NCBI GenBank assembly: GCA_964529325.1
Contig: CAZGWH010000056.1
Coordinates: forward strand, 1 to 15,524
Source of the DNA: GCA-2689995 sp964529325
Lineage (GTDB): Bacteria > Fidelibacterota > Marinisomatia > SCGC-AAA003-L08 > GCA-2689995
Direction of reading: 5' to 3'
Length of the DNA: 15,524 bases
The notes beneath the pieces were generated by a model. It worked only from the letters and a program-made list of their open reading frames with translations, made no database searches and had not been told where the DNA came from. The translations under genes were made by a program, and so were the position numbers. Below, one piece after another: positions 1 to 7,612 of the stretch (position 1 is the first letter of the stretch; each line of letters opens with the position of its first letter).

Positions 1-2140
1 AACTTGCATAACCATTACAGGTACCATTACAATCTAAGAATGAATCACCATTACATACTCCTGCACAATCTTTATCAGCATCTAAACAATCAGAACCAAT
101 TGTTAACCCGTTAATTGTAGATGCGACTTCTTGAGCATTCATATCCGTTAAGGTTGCATTGGTAATTGTTGCATTTGCAATATCACCAAGTACGGTTAAT
201 GTTGTTAGTACTCCTGCACCTGCTGGAATTGGTGTATTACTAAATGATATACCAATTACCGTTGTTGCATTTGTTTGTACTAAATCTAAATATGTTCCCG
301 CGGCACCACCTGTTGCACTATTTTCTACTACTTCTACACCTGAAACATCAAACTGGAATCCAGTGATATCTTGACCAAAGTCATAAGATACAACTAAATC
401 TACTGTAGGTGGTGCAAATTCATGTGGATGAGTACCAATGTAATCCCATGTGTTTTGATCAAATACTGCCCATTCAGAATCATCTGCATTTGTACCTGCT
501 GATAAAGCCCAATCGGTATTACCAGAAGCTACATCAGCTTTTCTAACAATTGTATGGTCTTTAGTAGCATTTGAAACTCCAGCTACAGACCAACCACTTC
601 CGGGATCACCATTCCAATCACCAACACAATCTAATATTTCAAAACCACCTTCATTTCCAAATACTAAACAATATCCATCATCGCCATTACTTAAATAATT
701 ATGTGTTTGATCACATTCAGCAGAAATAATAGCATCTGCACTACCATGACAAATAACATATACATCACCAGGAGCTATAACAGCACCTTCTGAAAAATTA
801 TTCCAATATTCATATTCACCAGTAACGGTAGGTGCATTAGAAACGCTTGGGAATGCATAGCCAGATAATGAAACAGACTCACCAGATGCATTATAAATTT
901 CTACATATTTATTATTACTAGATCCTTCAGCGGCTTCGGAAAAAAACAAATTAGCTACAGAACAAGAAGTACCATCGCCATCACAAACTCCGCATGCATC
1001 TTCAGCTGATGTTCCTCCACAATTACCGGCACAATCATTAAATAAACATGAGCTATCATCAATTGTCGCATCTACATTAAAATTACATGCATTTACATTT
1101 GTACATCCAGGTACATCAGCAGAAAAATCATGTGGATGACCACCAATATAATTCCAAGTGTTTTGATCAAATACTGCCCATTCAGAATCATCTGCATTTG
1201 TACCAGAAGAAGCAACCCAATCTGTATTACCAGATAATATAGCCGACTTTCTCACCAATGTATGATCTTTTGTACCCTGAGTAATTCCTGCAACATCCCA
1301 ATATGTACCCGAGGTGGCAATATCTCCGACTACATCTAATAATGTTCCTGAAGCGTTATGAATTAATCCCTGTGCATCATTTCCATTATGATATAAAGCT
1401 CTTGTTTCATTACAGAAAGGGATAATTCCATTCGCATCTGCACTACTATGACATACAACATAGACACCTCCTGGTGCAATAGTTGCACCATCGGCAAATG
1501 TATTTGAATATTCCCAATCAGTACATGCATTACTACAATTCACAAATGAATAATCAACTAAATCAACAGATGCATCAGATGCGTTATATACTTCAAAATA
1601 TTTATTACTACTTGATCCTTCGGCATGTTCTGAGAAAAATAAATTAGCAGGAGGAGAAGCACAAGACGAGCCATCACCACCACACACACCACAATCATCT
1701 ACAAATGCACTTCCAAAACATTCACCTGCGCAATCTTTATCAGCATCTAAACAATCAGAACCAATTGTTAACCCGTTAATTGTAGATGCGACTTCTTGAG
1801 CATTCATATCCGTTAAGGTTGCATTGGTAATTGTTGCATTTGCAATATCACCAAGTACGGTTAATGTTGTTAGTACTCCTGCACCTGCTGGAATTGGTGT
1901 ATTACTAAATGATATACCAATTACCGTTGTTGCATTTGTTTGTACTAAATCTAAATAGGCTCCCGCAGCACCACCTGTTGCACTGTTTTCTACGACTTCT
2001 ACACCTGAAACATCAAACTGGAATCCAGTGATATCTTGACCAAAATCATATGATATAACTAATTCAACATTAGCAAAAATACAAGAAAGTGTGAGTGCTA
2101 TAATTGACACCCATTTGAACCCCTTATTAATTGTAAACAT
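1..2140 (-). CDS. Secreted modular protein: two cohesin-like modules flanking two lamin-tail domains (partial, C-terminus off the left edge)
   Basis: Reading leftward from the ATG at 2140-2138, the frame is open for 713 codons and runs off the window. A consensus ribosome site (AGGAGGAAG, 2148-2156) lies 7 bases upstream. Residues 1-23 are a signal peptide ending in CIFA. Residues about 26-128 resemble a cohesin module (GFQFDVSGVEVV, then PAGAGVLTTLTVLGD). Residues 129-160 are Cys-rich (CGVCGGDGSSC). Residues about 165-340 are a lamin-tail-like domain (LFFSEHAEGSSSNKYFEVYN). Residues 345-393 form a second Cys-rich stretch (GCTNVNACNFN, CGVCDGDGTSC). Residues about 396-576 are a second lamin-tail domain, and 581-683 a second cohesin-like module, after which Cys-rich sequence resumes. 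The protein is probably extracellular or surface attached. A scaffold role is inferred from the dockerin proteins further along the window. The cohesin call rests on motif pattern and could instead be a related beta-sandwich. Confidence 0.8.
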   Translation of the reverse strand, partial: MFTINKGFKWVSIIALTLSCIFANVELVISYDFGQDITGFQFDVSGVEVVENSATGGAAGAYLDLVQTNATTVIGISFSNTPIPAGAGVLTTLTVLGDIANATITNATLTDMNAQEVASTINGLTIGSDCLDADKDCAGECFGSAFVDDCGVCGGDGSSCASPPANLFFSEHAEGSSSNKYFEVYNASDASVDLVDYSFVNCSNACTDWEYSNTFADGATIAPGGVYVVCHSSADANGIIPFCNETRALYHNGNDAQGLIHNASGTLLDVVGDIATSGTYWDVAGITQGTKDHTLVRKSAILSGNTDWVASSGTNADDSEWAVFDQNTWNYIGGHPHDFSADVPGCTNVNACNFNVDATIDDSSCLFNDCAGNCGGTSAEDACGVCDGDGTSCSVANLFFSEAAEGSSNNKYVEIYNASGESVSLSGYAFPSVSNAPTVTGEYEYWNNFSEGAVIAPGDVYVICHGSADAIISAECDQTHNYLSNGDDGYCLVFGNEGGFEILDCVGDWNGDPGSGWSVAGVSNATKDHTIVRKADVASGNTDWALSAGTNADDSEWAVFDQNTWDYIGTHPHEFAPPTVDLVVSYDFGQDITGFQFDVSGVEVVENSATGGAAGTYLDLVQTNATTVIGISFSNTPIPAGAGVLTTLTVLGDIANATITNATLTDMNAQEVASTINGLTIGSDCLDADKDCAGVCNGDSFLDCNGTCNGYAS
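66..396. repeat. Direct repeat, copy 1 (cohesin-like module 2)
   Basis: This segment matches 1731-2061 at an offset of 1665 bases, which is exactly 555 codons, so the reading frame is kept. Bases 66-292 are identical to 1731-1957 (227 bases without a mismatch). The remaining part up to about 396 has roughly eight substitutions. It encodes the second cohesin-like module and the start of the following Cys-rich linker. Confidence 0.95.
450..496. repeat. 47-base exact repeat in lamin-tail domain 2 (partner at 1158-1204)
   Basis: Bases 450-496 are identical to 1158-1204, an offset of 708 bases or 236 codons. They encode the conserved end of each lamin-tail module (GTNADDSEWAVFDQNTW). The rest of the two lamin-tail domains is clearly diverged, so this block stands out within an otherwise old duplication. 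Confidence 0.9.
1158..1204. repeat. 47-base exact repeat in lamin-tail domain 1 (partner at 450-496)
   Basis: This is the partner copy of the exact block at 450-496, at the matching place in the first lamin-tail domain. Confidence 0.9.
1731..2061. repeat. Direct repeat, copy 2 (cohesin-like module 1)
   Basis: This is the partner of the repeat at 66-396. It encodes the N-proximal cohesin-like module directly after the signal peptide. The lack of even synonymous changes over 227 bases points to a recent duplication or to gene conversion between the two modules. Confidence 0.95.
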
Positions 2141-2213
2141 AAACTATCTTCCTCCTAAAAAGATTATTATTAAATAAAAAAATTAAAATTTCCTCCGCAT
2201 TGCAGAAATAAAA

Positions 2214-2242
2214 ATTATATTCTGTAATTCGTAATTTGTTAA
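2214..2242 (-). promoter_or_regulatory. Sigma70-type promoter for the modular cohesin/lamin-tail gene
   Basis: On the minus strand TTAACA (2242-2237, five of six matches to TTGACA) is followed after exactly 17 bases by a perfect TATAAT (2219-2214). Transcription would start near 2207, giving a leader of about 65 bases before the ATG at 2140. The consensus ribosome site at 2148-2156 lies inside that leader. The match is unusually good for so AT-rich a region, although chance TATAAT boxes are common here. Confidence 0.55.
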
Positions 2243-2490
2243 ATAGAATCTAAAATCTGTCGTAATTAATTAACAAATTGTAGATACTTTTACATTTTTT
2301 AACATTTCTAATTTATTGAGATATAAACTGCTATACAATAAATATTTACAAACAGAATATTTAGTTTTGATTAATATCACATAAAGCCATAATTATTTTG
2401 AATATTTCTAAAATTATGAATTAAATTTTGTAATAATTTCTATAAAAAAGAATGAAAAAAATAAAAACAACAGTTAATGACTTAAATGAG

Positions 2491-2518
2491 TTGCTCTTTG
2501 TAATTTATATACTATTAT
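2491..2518 (+). promoter_or_regulatory. Possible promoter for the mdh operon
   Basis: TTGCTC (2491-2496, four of six) and TATTAT (2513-2518, five of six) are separated by 16 bases. Transcription would start near 2525, leaving about 29 bases to the ATG at 2554, including the ribosome site AAGGA at 2541-2545. The evidence is weak because AT-rich DNA gives many such matches. Confidence 0.3.
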
Positions 2519-2553
2519 TTTTACAATTTAATTCATAATTAAGGATAAAACAA

Positions 2554-3489
2554 ATGGCACGAAATAAAATCACACTTATTGGTGGTGGACAAATAGGTGG
2601 AAACTTAGCTCTTATCGCAACTCAAAAAGAATTAGGAGATGTTATTCTATTTGACATTCCACAATCTGAGGGGATGGTTAAAGGTAAAACATTAGACATT
2701 ATGCAATTAAGGCCACATGATGGATATGACGCAAATTTAACAGGAACTTCAAATTATGAAGATATTAAAGGATCTGATGTTGTAATCATAACTGCAGGAG
2801 TTCCTAGAAAACCAGGAATGTCAAGAGATGATTTATTAGGTATTAATTTAAAAATAATTTCTGATGTAGCTACAAATGTAAAAAAATATGCACCAAATGC
2901 ATTTGTAATTGTTGTATCAAACCCATTAGATGCAATTGTATATGCTTTTTATAAAGTTTCAGGTTTTAGCAAAAATAAAGTTATTGGTATGGCAGGAGCA
3001 TTAGATAGTGCTCGATTTAAAGCATTCCTTGCAATGGAAACTGGATATTCAGTCCAAGATATTCAATGTATGGTTTTAGGTGGTCATGGAGATACGATGG
3101 TTCCAATTACACGACTAGCTACAATTGGTGGTATTCCTGCTGAAGATTTAATTTCAAAAGAACGATTAGATGCAATTATTGAAAGAACTCGATTTGCAGG
3201 CGGAGAAATTGTAAAATTATTTGGAAACGGTTCTGCGTTTTATGCTCCAGCGGCATCTGCAATTGAAATGGCTGAATCCTATTTAAAAGACAAGAAAAGA
3301 ATTATTCCAAGTGCTGCGTTATGTGAAGGTGAATTTGGGATTGATGGGTATTTCATCGGAGTTCCAACTGTAATTGGTGCAAATGGAATTGAAAAAATAT
3401 TAGACTTTCCATTATTAGAAGATGAGAAAACACAATTAATGAATACACTTGAAGCTGTTAAGAAAACAGTTGCTGAAACAGGGTTATAA
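2554..3489 (+). CDS. mdh: Malate dehydrogenase, NAD-dependent (LDH-like type)
   Basis: This 311-residue cytoplasmic enzyme interconverts malate and oxaloacetate in the TCA cycle. The Rossmann motif GGGQIGG is at residues 10-16, and Asp34 at the end of the second strand fits NAD rather than NADP preference. The mobile loop GVPRKPGMSRDDLL carries Arg85 and Arg91; Arg85 is the residue that separates malate from lactate dehydrogenases. NPLDAIV is at 123-129, Asp151 and Arg154 lie in GALDSARF, and the catalytic His178 is in GGHGDTMVP. The length is normal for the lactate-dehydrogenase-like malate dehydrogenase group. The start has AAGGA 8 bases upstream. A lipoprotein gene begins 30 bases after the stop, so mdh probably leads an operon with two envelope genes, which is an unusual partnership. 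Confidence 0.96.
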   Translation: MARNKITLIGGGQIGGNLALIATQKELGDVILFDIPQSEGMVKGKTLDIMQLRPHDGYDANLTGTSNYEDIKGSDVVIITAGVPRKPGMSRDDLLGINLKIISDVATNVKKYAPNAFVIVVSNPLDAIVYAFYKVSGFSKNKVIGMAGALDSARFKAFLAMETGYSVQDIQCMVLGGHGDTMVPITRLATIGGIPAEDLISKERLDAIIERTRFAGGEIVKLFGNGSAFYAPAASAIEMAESYLKDKKRIIPSAALCEGEFGIDGYFIGVPTVIGANGIEKILDFPLLEDEKTQLMNTLEAVKKTVAETGL

Positions 3490-3519
3490 AAGTAAATTTA
3501 AATTTATTAGGTTAATAAT

Positions 3520-6099
3520 ATGATGAAAAAAATCTGGTTTATAATAACTATTTTTCTTTTCCATGGATGTACTGAATTTATCGATGCTATTGGTAATATT
3601 CAACTTCCTGCTTGGGAAACAGAAATGAGTTTTCATATTCATGAAGAAAATATTAGACTCTCTGAAAAAATTTCAGATACTACATTTATTGCTTATGATT
3701 GCACAGATACAACTCTTTGTGATACAAGTAGAGGTCGAATTTATATGATTGAAATAAGTGATTCAATAGGTACTATTACTGTTGGAAATCAACTTGAATT
3801 TGATGATATTCACCAAGAATTTGAACAGTCAATAGATGAAGTTGTAATAAATCCTGTAACAACAAACTTGTTAACCGAAATTGGAACAATAAGTTTAGGG
3901 CAAATGCCTTCTCAAGATACACCTTTAATTACCTTTAGAGATATTATGGATTCTGGGACTATTGAATTAGCTGAAAATTTAGCTCTTGCAAATGAAAGTG
4001 GTGGTAATAATACTATAAATATTCCATCTTCATCAATTACACCTACAGAACAATTATTTTCATTTTCATCTTTTAGTGAAGCTGAAATTTATTCCTCATC
4101 AATAGATATTACAATTTCAAACAATATGTTTATCACACTTGGTGAACCAATTACAATTGAGTTAATGGATACATTAGGTATTCAATCACTTGGACAAGTA
4201 ATATTTAATAACAAAATTAGCACGAATGATTCTTCTACTGAATCCTTGAACTTAAATGGTGTAACCTTGCCGGGAACTATAAAAATTATAGTAACAGGGA
4301 ATACTTCGGGGACAGAAGACGAAGATCACCTGATTCAATCTTCGGATTTAGATTCTGGTTTTTATATTTCTATTACAGTTAACGAAATGGAAGTACTAAG
4401 TGCCACTGCAAATATTCCTGAGCAGACAATGGCTAAATCTGGAAAATTTGCTTTAGCCCAATCATCAAGTCAAATTCAGTTAGTAAATGCTGAAATTGAA
4501 TTTGGATTACTTGACCTAATCGTTGAAAATGGAATTTCACTCGCTTCAATATTGGAAATTTCAATTCCAGGATTAACAAACGAGAATGGGCAATATTCTA
4601 CCAGTTTTCAAATTGATGGAGCATTAGGAAATACACCTTCAATTACAAATCCAAATGCTGAAACTTTATCAGGGTACACACTTTCATTGGTTGGTGATTC
4701 TTTAGAATATTTTTATACCGTTACCACAATTCCAGATTCTGTAAATATTGACCATACAGACCAAGTTAATGTAGAATTAAAAATTCATGGACCTGATGAA
4801 AATACAGGATTAACATTTACAAGTATCGAAGGTTATTTTAATGAAGTAATCGAAAATTCAAGCCAAATTGATTTAGCATCAGAAACACGCTTAGAAAGTG
4901 CAGTGCTAGATTCAGGACAAATGAGTTTATCTATTATTAATGGCCTTGGATTAAACGCAGAAATTAAATTCACAATAGATGAGTTTTTAGATCCAAATGG
5001 TAATTCGCTAGAAAGTATAATTGAACTTAGTGGTCCGACAATAAACCATATAATTGATCTAAATGGCTATACAATTCAGCTTCCTGAAGGATCAATTGAC
5101 GGAATTGAACCACAAATGATAAATTACACTTCTACCGTTACTATGGATACATCCTTACAGGAAATTGCAATTAATGGCGGGCTTACTGTTAATGTAGATA
5201 TTACAAATTTAAAATTTGAATCGGTAAGCGGAATAATTAGTCCAGTTTCAATGGATCAAGTTATTGAATTTCCAATTGAACTTCCGAGTGCAATTGATGA
5301 ATTTTCAGAGCAATTATCTGGATTTAATTTTTATAAATCTGATTTTGAGTTAGTAATTGAATCTTCCATAGAAGTGCCTATGGAAATTGGACTAAGTTTA
5401 AAATCATATCGGACAACAATGGAGACAGATGACACAATTGAACCTATTTACTTAGATTCAGCATCTTATGATACCATTTTAATTGTAGATCCATTTTTAG
5501 ATAAAAATATTTTTAATTTATCCAATACTGAAAATCTGTTAAATATTTTCCCAAATAAAATTTCAGCGACTGTCCATGCTGAAGTTGGTGGTGGAAATGA
5601 ATCTGGATTAATTACACAAAGTAGCGAGCTATCAGGAAATATTACAGTAAAAGTTCCTTTAGCATTTATAATTGAAGATACCATTTTATTAGATTTAGAT
5701 ATGCAACAAATAGACCCATTAGATGATATGATAAAAAATGTTCAACATGCTGAAATCACATCTATTATATCTAGTAATTTTGGGCTCAATTTTGATATTT
5801 CTGCATTTATATATTCAGATACTTTAGATACAATTCCAATTGACACACTTCTAACGAGTCTTGCAATGACAGGTGGTGAGACAATTGAAAACATCTCTGA
5901 CTTAGATAATGAATTATTTATGAATATGATTGAAAATACAACCTATATAAAGCCAATTATTACAATTATGGGGAACTATGATGATGATGGTGCACCAATT
6001 CCATTTATAATTTATTCTACCGATTCACTTAAATTGGATATCATTGCTAATGCATCTATTCTCGTTGATTCAACATTAATAAATTCAGAAGGAAACTAA
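3520..6099 (+). CDS. Large repeat-containing lipoprotein of unknown function
   Basis: This 859-residue protein begins with a short hydrophobic signal and a lipobox-like FLFHGC, so Cys17 is the likely lipidation site. The second Met codon (3523) is an equally possible start. The rest is almost entirely predicted beta-strand, rich in Ser, Thr, Ile and Asp. I see a degenerate tandem repeat. About residues 320-443 align with 458-577: LSGYTLSL with LNGYTIQL, YTVTTIPDSVNI with YTSTVTMDTSLQEI, and LTFTSIEGYF with LKFESVSGII. Weaker echoes follow at about 603-690 and 743-770. It is probably an outer-membrane-anchored multi-domain beta-sandwich protein. It ends one base before the next gene, a predicted outer-membrane barrel, so the two likely act together. 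I do not recognise the family. Confidence 0.85.
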   Translation: MMKKIWFIITIFLFHGCTEFIDAIGNIQLPAWETEMSFHIHEENIRLSEKISDTTFIAYDCTDTTLCDTSRGRIYMIEISDSIGTITVGNQLEFDDIHQEFEQSIDEVVINPVTTNLLTEIGTISLGQMPSQDTPLITFRDIMDSGTIELAENLALANESGGNNTINIPSSSITPTEQLFSFSSFSEAEIYSSSIDITISNNMFITLGEPITIELMDTLGIQSLGQVIFNNKISTNDSSTESLNLNGVTLPGTIKIIVTGNTSGTEDEDHLIQSSDLDSGFYISITVNEMEVLSATANIPEQTMAKSGKFALAQSSSQIQLVNAEIEFGLLDLIVENGISLASILEISIPGLTNENGQYSTSFQIDGALGNTPSITNPNAETLSGYTLSLVGDSLEYFYTVTTIPDSVNIDHTDQVNVELKIHGPDENTGLTFTSIEGYFNEVIENSSQIDLASETRLESAVLDSGQMSLSIINGLGLNAEIKFTIDEFLDPNGNSLESIIELSGPTINHIIDLNGYTIQLPEGSIDGIEPQMINYTSTVTMDTSLQEIAINGGLTVNVDITNLKFESVSGIISPVSMDQVIEFPIELPSAIDEFSEQLSGFNFYKSDFELVIESSIEVPMEIGLSLKSYRTTMETDDTIEPIYLDSASYDTILIVDPFLDKNIFNLSNTENLLNIFPNKISATVHAEVGGGNESGLITQSSELSGNITVKVPLAFIIEDTILLDLDMQQIDPLDDMIKNVQHAEITSIISSNFGLNFDISAFIYSDTLDTIPIDTLLTSLAMTGGETIENISDLDNELFMNMIENTTYIKPIITIMGNYDDDGAPIPFIIYSTDSLKLDIIANASILVDSTLINSEGN

Positions 6100-6100
6100 A

Positions 6101-7486
6101 ATGACAAAATTAATCTTAATAATTTTATGTTTTACTTTTTCTACACTATCCCCTATTTTTGCAACCACAAATAATTCAACTTTTAAAAGTACTCAAATTA
6201 TTTATAAAGAGAAACCTAAAAAGAAAACATCAGATAAAAATAAATTAGATAGATCCAAGAAAAGTTATTGGAAAAAAAGTAATCTAATTTTCCATCGGTT
6301 TTTCAGATCTTCTATTTATTCAGATAATAACCCTGCAAACTTAGGAATCAATTCTCCATTTTATAATTTTAGATTTGATTTACCTTCAATAAATCTTCAA
6401 TTCACAAATAAATCAATTTCGCCTCAAATGATAATTGACCATTTTACAACAGGTGAACAATTGAGTATTAACGCTCAAAATGAAGTGTATTCAAATTTGA
6501 GTAATATTCAATTATTATCCCAAATAAATATAAATCCATTACTAATAGAATTTAGTAAATTTCGATTTTCATCCAATTTAGTTGCATTAGTAAATGGTGA
6601 TTTTACAGGCGAAATTTTAAGCATCCCTTTTGCAAATTTAAATTTAGGCTCAAATTATAATCAAAAATTGGATGTAGAAATGGTAAGTTTCTTAAAAAAT
6701 TCAATTGGGATAGGTCATACATATAAAACAAAATTTGCTACTTTAAGAGGCGGTGTTAATTATAATTATTATAAAGGAATAGTTTACGCGAAAACAATAG
6801 CTGATACTTTTAATCTTACCAATAATTTAGATAATGTAAGTACGAATATAAATTTATCTGTTGAAGGTTCTGAGTTATTTTGGAATTCAATAGAAGGTAA
6901 TGCTATTGATGAAACACATTTAGGTGAAATATCAAATGGGTTCGATATTGGGTTTGGTGTAAATTTAAAGAAACTTATTCGCCAAAACTTGGATATTGAA
7001 TTAATAATCCAAAATATTGGTGCATCTTTAACATTTATAAATGCGAAAAATGAAATTTATTCAAATGAGATCAATGTAAATAATATGGTTGAATTTGCCG
7101 ATTCTATAAGTTTATTAAGTGAAGGAATGGATACGGTTATTATCAATAGCGATATTGCAATTGATATTCCTCGAAAAACAATTTTGAAAGCAACTTATCA
7201 ACCTATTCCGCAATTTGTATTTTCGGGTGGATTTGAAAAATATTCATCTCAATTTTTATCCCAACAATCTAAACCAAATATTCATTTACGAGCTGGATTT
7301 TTCCCGACAAATTGGTTTCATTTAAGTTATAGTTTGAAAACAAATAATAAACAAATTGTACAATCTTTAGGAACAGGAATTCAATCAGGAATTATTGATA
7401 TATTACTAAATGTATCGTCTTATGATGGATTAATCAATTCTGCAAACGGACTTGGATTAGGATTTAGAATTTCGTTTTATTTATAA
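6101..7486 (+). CDS. Predicted outer-membrane beta-barrel protein, DUF5723-like
   Basis: This 461-residue protein has a signal peptide at residues 1-21 (ending SPIFA) and then a Lys-rich stretch at 36-60. After that come alternating hydrophobic/polar strands typical of an outer-membrane barrel, ending in FRISFYL with aromatic residues near the C-terminus. The segment NNPANLG at 76-82 followed by FDLPSINLQF resembles the start of DUF5723/PorV-like barrel proteins of Bacteroidota and relatives; this family call is from memory of the pattern. The start codon follows the lipoprotein stop after one base. A good ribosome site (AAGGAA, 6089-6094) lies inside the end of that gene, so the two are translationally linked. 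It may be the membrane partner of that lipoprotein. Confidence 0.75.
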   Translation: MTKLILIILCFTFSTLSPIFATTNNSTFKSTQIIYKEKPKKKTSDKNKLDRSKKSYWKKSNLIFHRFFRSSIYSDNNPANLGINSPFYNFRFDLPSINLQFTNKSISPQMIIDHFTTGEQLSINAQNEVYSNLSNIQLLSQININPLLIEFSKFRFSSNLVALVNGDFTGEILSIPFANLNLGSNYNQKLDVEMVSFLKNSIGIGHTYKTKFATLRGGVNYNYYKGIVYAKTIADTFNLTNNLDNVSTNINLSVEGSELFWNSIEGNAIDETHLGEISNGFDIGFGVNLKKLIRQNLDIELIIQNIGASLTFINAKNEIYSNEINVNNMVEFADSISLLSEGMDTVIINSDIAIDIPRKTILKATYQPIPQFVFSGGFEKYSSQFLSQQSKPNIHLRAGFFPTNWFHLSYSLKTNNKQIVQSLGTGIQSGIIDILLNVSSYDGLINSANGLGLGFRISFYL

Positions 7487-7495
7487 ACTAATTTA

Positions 7496-7612
7496 ATGTC
7501 CAAAAAAAATAAACGATTTAATACAAAGAATTTAATGTGGTTTTTCTTACTATTAGCGTTTTCATTTATGTGGATATTTTCAAGTTACTCTTCAGTATCA
7601 CCTGCAAATTGA
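7496..7612 (+). CDS. Possible small single-pass membrane protein (38 residues)
   Basis: The ATG at 7496 opens a 38-codon frame that begins 9 bases after the barrel-protein stop. The peptide has a basic head (MSKKNKRFNTK) and a strongly hydrophobic aromatic segment (LMWFFLLLAFSFMWIF), then a short polar tail. That is a clean single-pass, inside-positive membrane layout. Its last 28 bases overlap the 3' end of the oligopeptidase gene on the other strand. No ribosome site is evident, and the sequence is short enough that chance is possible in AT-rich DNA. It also resembles the N-terminal anchor of longer membrane proteins such as FtsH, so it could be a remnant. Confidence 0.4.
   Translation: MSKKNKRFNTKNLMWFFLLLAFSFMWIFSSYSSVSPAN

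Larger units (their letters stand above)
2141..2553. other. Divergent intergenic region, 413 bases
   Basis: This very AT-rich stretch separates the leftward modular gene from the rightward mdh operon. It holds the leader and promoter of the modular gene (2141-2242) and a weaker promoter candidate for mdh (2491-2518). Between about 2243 and 2490 I see no convincing ORF, RNA gene, terminator hairpin or long repeat in either strand. Confidence 0.7.

Noticed and set aside
159..374. Plus-strand 71-codon ORF
   Set aside because: It lies opposite the cohesin-like module of the minus-strand gene. It has no ribosome site, and the same stretch is only open because of that gene's codon pattern.
5466..5684. 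Minus-strand 72-codon ORF
   Set aside because: It is antisense to the large lipoprotein gene with no start signal, so it is a shadow frame.
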